A DNA stretch of 9,796 bases from Verrucomicrobiota bacterium. GTDB taxonomy: Bacteria; Verrucomicrobiota; Verrucomicrobiia; Opitutales; UBA2995. The position numbers and the translations under genes are program-made. The DNA is taken from assembly GCA_027297085.1 (NCBI GenBank), contig JAPUIL010000254.1, positions 1 through 9,796 of the forward strand, in the 5' to 3' direction. This document shows, piece after piece, positions 5,037 to 9,796 of this stretch; within the stretch, counting starts at the first letter, position 1; each line of letters starts with the position of its first letter. A model generated the notes under the pieces. It saw only the letters and a program-made list of their open reading frames with translations, had not been told where the DNA came from and did no database searches.

Positions 5037-7226
5037 CTACCGCAAGAATGCGTCTACGAGGCCGCCGTCGACGGGGATGACGTGGCCTGTGGTCTTGGAA
5101 AGGGCGTTCGTTAGTAACAGATAGGCGGCTTCCGCCTGATCCTCCGGTGTGATTGGTGAGTGGATAAGACTCCGCTGCGCATAGAATCCGGCCAGCTTGT
5201 TACGCAGAGTGTCCTCATCGTCGCTTTCGTCGAAATCGATATTGTATTTTACCAGCGAAGATATTACACGGTCCCGAGAGAACATGGTGCTACCTTTAAC
5301 CACCGTAGCTGGAGCGATGGCATTCACTCGTATTTTTGGAGACAGCTCGATGGCCAGCTCGCGCACCAGGTGATTGGCGGCGGCCTTACTGGTATCGTAA
5401 GCCACACTACCTTTCTTGGCTACCACTGCATTGGCGCTGGTGGTCAAAACCACATTTCCGGTCAAATTCTGGGCATCAAATATGTGCTGCTTGAAAGCAT
5501 CGGCCACGATGTAGCTTCCCTTTACATTGATATCAAAAGTCTGGGAAAAACGGTCATCCGCGATGTGTCCGGTTTTGTCAGTCGGGACAAAAACGCCGGC
5601 TGTAACCACCACGGAATCAACACCCCCATAGGCGAGAATTGCTTTCTCAATCATGGCCTCCACCGAATGACGATCCGTGATATTGACCGAAGCAGCTATA
5701 GCCGGCCCGCAAGAGGATACTCCCGTACCGGAAATACCAATACCTTCACCGTGTTTATCGGTGATGTCCTTCACTGTTTCGTCTGCTGCCGCTCCATTTA
5801 AATCTGCCACCACAACATGAGCGCCTTCCGGAACGATGCGGTTGGCAATCTCCCGGCCAATACCGCTGCCAGCTCCGACCACGGCAACCACCTGGCGAGC
5901 CAGAGACTTCTCCGGCGGCATGCGGAGCAGCTTGGCTACTTCCAACTGCCAATACTCGATATCAAAGGCCTCCTGCTCGGGAAGGCCGCGGTAACGGTCA
6001 ACTGCTTCGGCTCCACGCATCACCTCAATCGCACAGTTATAAAACTCAGCCGTTACGCGCGATTCGCTCTTGTTTTTACCCCAGGCAATCATGCCGAGAC
6101 CAGGTATCAATACCACGGTTGGCACGGCAGTTCGAATAGCAGGAGAATCCGGATGCTTGCACCGATCGTAATACGCCCTGTAATCCTCCACGTATTTTTC
6201 CAGGCCATCCTCAATTTTTCCCTTCAAGTGATCGAAAGATTCCGAGGATGCGTCCCAATCCACGTACAACGGTTTGATCTTTGTTCGGAGAAAATGATCC
6301 GGACAACTGGTGCCGAGCTCAGCCAGACGCGGGGCATCCACGCTGTTAACAAACTGCATCATTTTCTCATCCGTCTGAACCGTGCCGATAAAACGCTGCT
6401 CCTGAGATACTTTTCCCCGCAACCATGGCAGCAATTTTACGAGGTAATCGCGTCGTTGAGAATCGGATACATCGCTGTGTTTCACACCGCCAAAAACTGG
6501 TTTTCCCTCGGCAGCTTTTTCAATGAATTCGGACGCTTTTTCGATCAGGTCCAGGGTCAATTCATAACAGGCTTTGTCGTCATCAGCCCAATTAATGACG
6601 CCGTGTTGTCCCATCATGATACCCCGGCATTTGGAGTTGCTGGCAATTACGTCCCGGTAAGACAATCCCAAGTCGAATCCCGGACGCTGCCATTCGGTCC
6701 ACACCAGGTCGTCCCGGTAAATCTCCTCGGTGAGCTTAGCACCGTTCTCCGCTGCCGCGATTGCAATCACCATGTTGGGATGCATGTGATCCACATGCCG
6801 CCCTGGTATAAAGGCATGGAGCGGCGTATCGATAGACGATGCCCGCGGATTGAGCCCGTAGGTGCAATGCTTGTACATCGCCACCATCTCATCCTCGATG
6901 TCAGTTTTGACGCCGGATACAGGAGCATTTTTATAAATGTTTTCCAGGCTGTATACTTTGTCCAAGTAAAGGGACGAAAAGTTCTCATCCTTGGAAGTCC
7001 GCAGGTCGCCACCCGAACCTTTGACCCAAAGGACATCCACATCCTCCCCGGTCAAGGGATCCTTTTCGAGTGCTTTGCTGGAAGTATTGCCACCGCCCGT
7101 GTTGGTGATGCGCAGGTCGGAGCCCAGGATATTGGACCGGTAAACCAGGCGCTGCAGCGGAGTCATGCCCTGTGCTACGGAATCATCCCAGAGATAGCGT
7201 GCGTGTTTGTAGGAAGCTTTGCTCAT
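5037..7226 (-). CDS. rhaEW: Bifunctional rhamnulose-1-phosphate aldolase / short-chain (lactaldehyde) dehydrogenase
   Basis: This 729-residue fusion has two enzyme halves. Residues 1 to about 420 form a class II aldolase: phosphate-binding GGGNTS (44-49) and KGSGGD (69-74), metal-binding HMHP (H147, H149) and QHG (H208), with D133 in SIDTPLH near the usual catalytic acid position. From about 440 it is a Rossmann short-chain dehydrogenase: GAGSGIG at 451-457 for NAD(P), VTAG 541-544, catalytic S597 and Y610-x3-K614, and a normal C-terminal VDGG. The family splits rhamnulose-1-phosphate into DHAP and L-lactaldehyde and is thought to oxidise the aldehyde to L-lactate. Having both steps in one chain would limit escape of the toxic aldehyde (inference). 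It starts 21 nt after the upstream aldolase stop, suggesting one transcript. At 729 residues it is slightly long for the family as I recall it (about 690-700). Confidence 0.95.
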   Translation of the reverse strand: MSKASYKHARYLWDDSVAQGMTPLQRLVYRSNILGSDLRITNTGGGNTSSKALEKDPLTGEDVDVLWVKGSGGDLRTSKDENFSSLYLDKVYSLENIYKNAPVSGVKTDIEDEMVAMYKHCTYGLNPRASSIDTPLHAFIPGRHVDHMHPNMVIAIAAAENGAKLTEEIYRDDLVWTEWQRPGFDLGLSYRDVIASNSKCRGIMMGQHGVINWADDDKACYELTLDLIEKASEFIEKAAEGKPVFGGVKHSDVSDSQRRDYLVKLLPWLRGKVSQEQRFIGTVQTDEKMMQFVNSVDAPRLAELGTSCPDHFLRTKIKPLYVDWDASSESFDHLKGKIEDGLEKYVEDYRAYYDRCKHPDSPAIRTAVPTVVLIPGLGMIAWGKNKSESRVTAEFYNCAIEVMRGAEAVDRYRGLPEQEAFDIEYWQLEVAKLLRMPPEKSLARQVVAVVGAGSGIGREIANRIVPEGAHVVVADLNGAAADETVKDITDKHGEGIGISGTGVSSCGPAIAASVNITDRHSVEAMIEKAILAYGGVDSVVVTAGVFVPTDKTGHIADDRFSQTFDINVKGSYIVADAFKQHIFDAQNLTGNVVLTTSANAVVAKKGSVAYDTSKAAANHLVRELAIELSPKIRVNAIAPATVVKGSTMFSRDRVISSLVKYNIDFDESDDEDTLRNKLAGFYAQRSLIHSPITPEDQAEAAYLLLTNALSKTTGHVIPVDGGLVDAFLR

Positions 7227-7247
7227 GTAATATGCGAAGTAAAATTC

Positions 7248-8015
7248 TTAGCTAACAAATTTGAGTATCTGCCGCCGGTATTTCTCATCGGGACGGCCGG
7301 CTATGCGGTCCACTTCTTCCGACGGCATAAAAACCGGTTTGGAATTCTTGCTTATGGAAGCGGCGCCGACATAAATCTGGGCGGCTTTTTCCATCATCTG
7401 CATCGCACCCCAGGCAGCATCGGCGGTTGGACCCACAGCAATAAGCCCGTGATTTTGCAAGAGGAAGGTATTAGGCGCCGTGCCGTTTTCTGAAATAAAT
7501 TCGTGCGTCCGCCTCTTGATCTCACGGGCCAGGTCGATGCCTGGATCCACATAGGGAATCCATAGAGACTTGGACTGGCAGCAAACAACTTGATCTGGAA
7601 ACAGGCGACGAGAGGCAAAGCGTTTACCGTGTTTGGTACACAGAATCTGATTTAAAGCAATGGGATGGGCATGGGCCACAAAATTGACCCCTGGCAACGT
7701 TAACAGCCAGGCGTGAAAAACTGCTTCGGTCGAGGGCTTGGTGCCTTCACTATTAACCTGAGACTCCAGTAACAAAACATCCGAGTCCGGGATTTCCTTC
7801 GACCCTTCAGCCACGGCGACCAAAGGATTAAAATTGCATATTGCCAGTCCATCCTTTTCCAAAGTGAGCAGGGAGTGACCGCTGCCTTTTACCGCAAAGG
7901 TTTCTTCGTCCAGACGGATGGACGCATTGCCTTCTCCGAGGATCGCCATCCTCCATTCCGGACTTCCGAGTTGGTGACATAAGCGCAAAATAGACTCCAA
8001 AGATTGTTCATTCAT
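7248..8015 (-). CDS. Class II aldolase/adducin-family protein (sugar-phosphate aldolase candidate)
   Basis: This 255-residue stand-alone class II aldolase has a complete active site: GEGNAS (27-32) and KGSGHS (43-48) for phosphate binding, catalytic E97 in PSTEAVFHAW, and zinc ligands H115 and H117 (AHAHP) and H189 (QNHG). It resembles fuculose-phosphate or ribulose-phosphate class II enzymes in size and fold and starts directly with the first family helix, with no signal or targeting extension. It is the first gene of the minus-strand operon, 21 nt ahead of the fused aldolase/dehydrogenase, which already supplies a rhamnulose-1-phosphate aldolase. It may therefore be redundant, or act on a second deoxysugar such as fuculose-1-phosphate or on a related acid; the sequence alone does not decide. 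ATG 8015 is preceded by a CCTCCT run, the opposite of a Shine-Dalgarno motif. Confidence 0.9.
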   Translation of the reverse strand: MNEQSLESILRLCHQLGSPEWRMAILGEGNASIRLDEETFAVKGSGHSLLTLEKDGLAICNFNPLVAVAEGSKEIPDSDVLLLESQVNSEGTKPSTEAVFHAWLLTLPGVNFVAHAHPIALNQILCTKHGKRFASRRLFPDQVVCCQSKSLWIPYVDPGIDLAREIKRRTHEFISENGTAPNTFLLQNHGLIAVGPTADAAWGAMQMMEKAAQIYVGAASISKNSKPVFMPSEEVDRIAGRPDEKYRRQILKFVS

Positions 8016-8103
8016 TGAGGGTGGAGATATCGCAGGAGGCAGAAAAAATAGTCAAATCAAAAGTTTGCAATATCTATCATTATCTTCCAACTTCATTCAT
8101 AAT
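8016..8103. promoter_or_regulatory. Divergent control region with candidate operator repeat
   Basis: These 88 bases must hold promoters for both the aldolase arm (minus) and the regulator-rhaA arm (plus). AGATATCGC (8025-8033) and GCAATATCT (8067-8075) form an 8/9 inverted repeat with centres 42 bp apart. Minus strand: TTGACT at 8055-8050 is a good -35-like hexamer, with only a poor -10 17 bp on, which overlaps the left arm. Plus strand: TATCAT at 8075-8080 is a 5/6 -10-like hexamer touching the right arm, without a good -35. The placement would suit a repressor acting in both directions, but all sites are predicted by eye. Confidence 0.45.
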
Positions 8104-8859
8104 ATGCAAGCTGAGTTGCGCCATAAATTGATAGAAGAGTATCTGCAGGAGGTGGAGTTTGCTTCATTGGAGGAGCTCTCGGAGAAAGTGGATGCCTCCT
8201 TGTCCACGGTGCGCAGGGACCTCGGACAATTGGCGGCATTAGGGAATATAAAGCGTACGCATGGAGGTGCCCGATTGGTGCAAACCAACAAGGAAGAATT
8301 TATATTTACCTCCCGGCAAAAAGTGGAAAGCGATGCAAAAGAGCGAGTGGCAGAGGCCTGCGCCGAGCTCATTTCCCCTAACCAAAACCTGTTCCTGGAT
8401 GCGGGTTCCACCATTTTTGAGGTGGCCAGGAAACTGGAGGACAAAACACCGCACATGGTAACGAACAGTTTATCCATAGCCAACCTGTATGCCGGACACA
8501 GAGACATAGAAGTCATCGTGAGCGGCGGGGTCATTTATCCACGCTTGCAAGTACTGGTGGGTGATCTGGCGGTCAAGGCTTACCAATCGTTTAATGCTGA
8601 TATTGCGATTCTGGGAGGGGGCGGCGCTACCGAAGAAGGTATCATGAATTCTCACCTGCTCCTCATAGAAATTCAGAGAGCCATGATCGCTTCTGCAAAG
8701 AAAGTAATATTTTGCCTCGACCACACCAAGATCGGCCGACGCTCTTTCACCTCACTTTGCGGTTGGGATGCGGTAGACATGCTGGTAACAAATAAGGAGG
8801 CATCGAAAAAACTTATCAGTCACATTAAAAAACAGGGGGTCGAAATTCTGTTGGCTTAA
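8104..8859 (+). CDS. DeoR-family transcriptional regulator, candidate rhamnose repressor
   Basis: This cytoplasmic DNA-binding regulator has 251 residues from ATG 8104. That start gives the standard DeoR opening ([16 protein letters not shown]); a TTG at 8065 would add 13 residues not typical of the family. The winged helix covers roughly residues 6-56, with recognition helix [11 protein letters not shown] (33-43) and wing RTHGGA (51-56). The DeoRC sensor domain (about 74-230) has [13 protein letters not shown] (99-111), TNSLSIANL (120-128), [14 protein letters not shown] (140-153) and [11 protein letters not shown] (205-215), matching the sugar-phosphate-binding isomerase-like fold. The usual effector of the family is a phosphorylated pathway intermediate, here plausibly rhamnulose-1-phosphate or DHAP (inference). 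It is divergent from the aldolase operon and 29 nt upstream of rhaA, which it probably accompanies in one transcript. Confidence 0.92.
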   Translation: MQAELRHKLIEEYLQEVEFASLEELSEKVDASLSTVRRDLGQLAALGNIKRTHGGARLVQTNKEEFIFTSRQKVESDAKERVAEACAELISPNQNLFLDAGSTIFEVARKLEDKTPHMVTNSLSIANLYAGHRDIEVIVSGGVIYPRLQVLVGDLAVKAYQSFNADIAILGGGGATEEGIMNSHLLLIEIQRAMIASAKKVIFCLDHTKIGRRSFTSLCGWDAVDMLVTNKEASKKLISHIKKQGVEILLA

Positions 8860-8888
8860 AAACCTTTCTCAAAAAAAATGCTCAAAAC

Positions 8889-9796
8889 ATGACAACTGCG
8901 CTAAACTATTCTTCCGCAAAGGACCAATACGCCGAGATCGGAGTGGACACCGACGCGGCCCTTGAACGATTGGCAACCATACCAATTTCGGTGCATTGTT
9001 GGCAGGGAGATGATGTAGGCGGGTTTGAGTCCGACGCAGGTCTTACCGGCGGTGGCATTATGGCCACAGGAAATTACCCGGGTCGGGCCCGCAGCATCGA
9101 TGAATTACGTAGCGACCTGGAAATGGTTTACTCGGTAGTGCCAGGTAAACACCGGTTAAACCTCCATGCCAGCTACCTCGATCATGGCGGCGCAAAAGTC
9201 GAACGGGACGAAATCGAAGTAAAACATTTTACTTCATGGATGGAATGGGCACGCAGAGAAGGCATCGGCCTCGACTTTAACCCTACCTACTTTTCTCATC
9301 CTTTGTCGAACGATGGCTTTACCCTGGCTCATCCTGATAGAAGCGTTCGCGAATTCTGGATCGAGCACGGAAAACGCAGCCGGAAGATTGGTGCTTATTT
9401 TGGCCGTGAACTAGAAAATACATGCGTCACCAACATCTGGATACCGGATGGCTTGAAAGACACACCAGCTGACCGCCGGACACCAAGAGAACGCCTCACC
9501 GAATCACTCGATGCCGTTTTGGCAGATCCAATTGATCCCAAAATCAACCTGGATTCGGTAGAGTGTAAACTCTTCGGATTGGGATCGGAAAGCTACGTGG
9601 TGGGCTCGCATGAATTTTATCTGGGTTACGCTATAAAGAATCAGACGGTGCTTTGTCTGGACGCTGGACACTTCCACCCTACCGAAACGATCGCTGACAA
9701 GATTTCGTCGGTTTTGCTTTACGTGCCACAGCTCTTATTGCACGTCAGCCGCGGTGTGCGCTGGGACAGCGATCATGTAATTGTTTTAAACGACGA
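8889..9796 (+). CDS. rhaA: L-rhamnose isomerase, C-terminus cut by window edge
   Basis: It interconverts L-rhamnose and L-rhamnulose, the entry step of the pathway. The first 302 residues of about 419 are present from ATG 8889. The sequence tracks E. coli RhaA almost segment by segment: [13 protein letters not shown] (35-47), [11 protein letters not shown] (55-65), [14 protein letters not shown] (127-140), NIWIPDG (182-188), [11 protein letters not shown] (256-266), [21 protein letters not shown] (278-298). The metal ligands expected by alignment are present: E225, D258, H261, H285, D293 and D295. This is the RhaA type, not the shorter RhaI type of isomerase. It lies 29 nt after the DeoR gene. 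An upstream ATG at 8878 is out of frame and stops after four codons, so 8889 is the start. Confidence 0.97.
   Translation, partial: MTTALNYSSAKDQYAEIGVDTDAALERLATIPISVHCWQGDDVGGFESDAGLTGGGIMATGNYPGRARSIDELRSDLEMVYSVVPGKHRLNLHASYLDHGGAKVERDEIEVKHFTSWMEWARREGIGLDFNPTYFSHPLSNDGFTLAHPDRSVREFWIEHGKRSRKIGAYFGRELENTCVTNIWIPDGLKDTPADRRTPRERLTESLDAVLADPIDPKINLDSVECKLFGLGSESYVVGSHEFYLGYAIKNQTVLCLDAGHFHPTETIADKISSVLLYVPQLLLHVSRGVRWDSDHVIVLND

Noticed and set aside
5817..7493. A 558-codon open frame on the plus strand opposite the fused aldolase gene
   Set aside because: It is long only because it mirrors the coding strand of a well-supported gene. It has no recognisable domain and also runs into the neighbouring aldolase gene.
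8065..8103. TTG start at 8065 for the DeoR regulator
   Set aside because: The extra 13 residues do not match the family and overlap the predicted control region; ATG 8104 gives the normal DeoR N-terminus.
8878..8892. Four-codon mini-ORF (ATG CTC AAA ACA TGA) overlapping the rhaA start
   Set aside because: Too short to call a leader peptide; it lies in an A-rich stretch where such frames arise by chance, and there is no attenuator structure after it.

Overview
The window is a deoxysugar-use locus from a Gram-negative-like bacterium. It encodes nearly a complete L-rhamnose to pyruvate pathway and is interspersed with small mobile and repetitive DNA. The best guess for the host is Verrucomicrobiota (Opitutales-like) or a relative. 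This is inference from three things: a fused aldolase/dehydrogenase next to a DeoR-type regulator, a GxxExxY (PDDEXK_3) gene with short dispersed repeats around it, and the lack of a Shine-Dalgarno motif at all seven main gene starts.

Layout, left to right. A 3'-truncated lutB (lactate oxidation iron-sulfur protein, minus strand) leaves the window at position 1. Between lutB and lutA are about 850 bases with no intact long gene. They hold a broken GxxExxY gene (1453-2024) that is split by a 163-bp miniature transposable element and also carries a one-base frameshift. A possible 39-codon ORF overlaps the lutA stop. lutA follows (minus), then a gap of about 190 bp with a strong 22-bp inverted repeat, then rhamnulokinase rhaB (minus). 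A 399-bp gap then holds a second, 252-bp copy of the same miniature element with a perfect 11-bp target duplication. Next come the fused rhamnulose-1-phosphate aldolase/lactaldehyde dehydrogenase (minus) and a stand-alone class II aldolase (minus). An 88-bp divergent control region separates these from a DeoR-family regulator and L-rhamnose isomerase rhaA (both plus; rhaA is cut by the right edge).

Together: RhaA isomerises L-rhamnose to L-rhamnulose and RhaB phosphorylates it. The aldolase half of the fusion protein splits rhamnulose-1-phosphate into DHAP and L-lactaldehyde, and its dehydrogenase half should oxidise lactaldehyde to L-lactate. LutA/LutB (with LutC presumably beyond the left edge) oxidise lactate to pyruvate. 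The DeoR protein is the obvious candidate regulator of both arms.

I found no clearly new protein system. The most notable content is the miniature element family (two full copies with matching ends and target duplications, and possibly one remnant), the GxxExxY gene whose disruption can be reconstructed base by base, and the suggestion that this gene arrived as a cassette between lutA and lutB.
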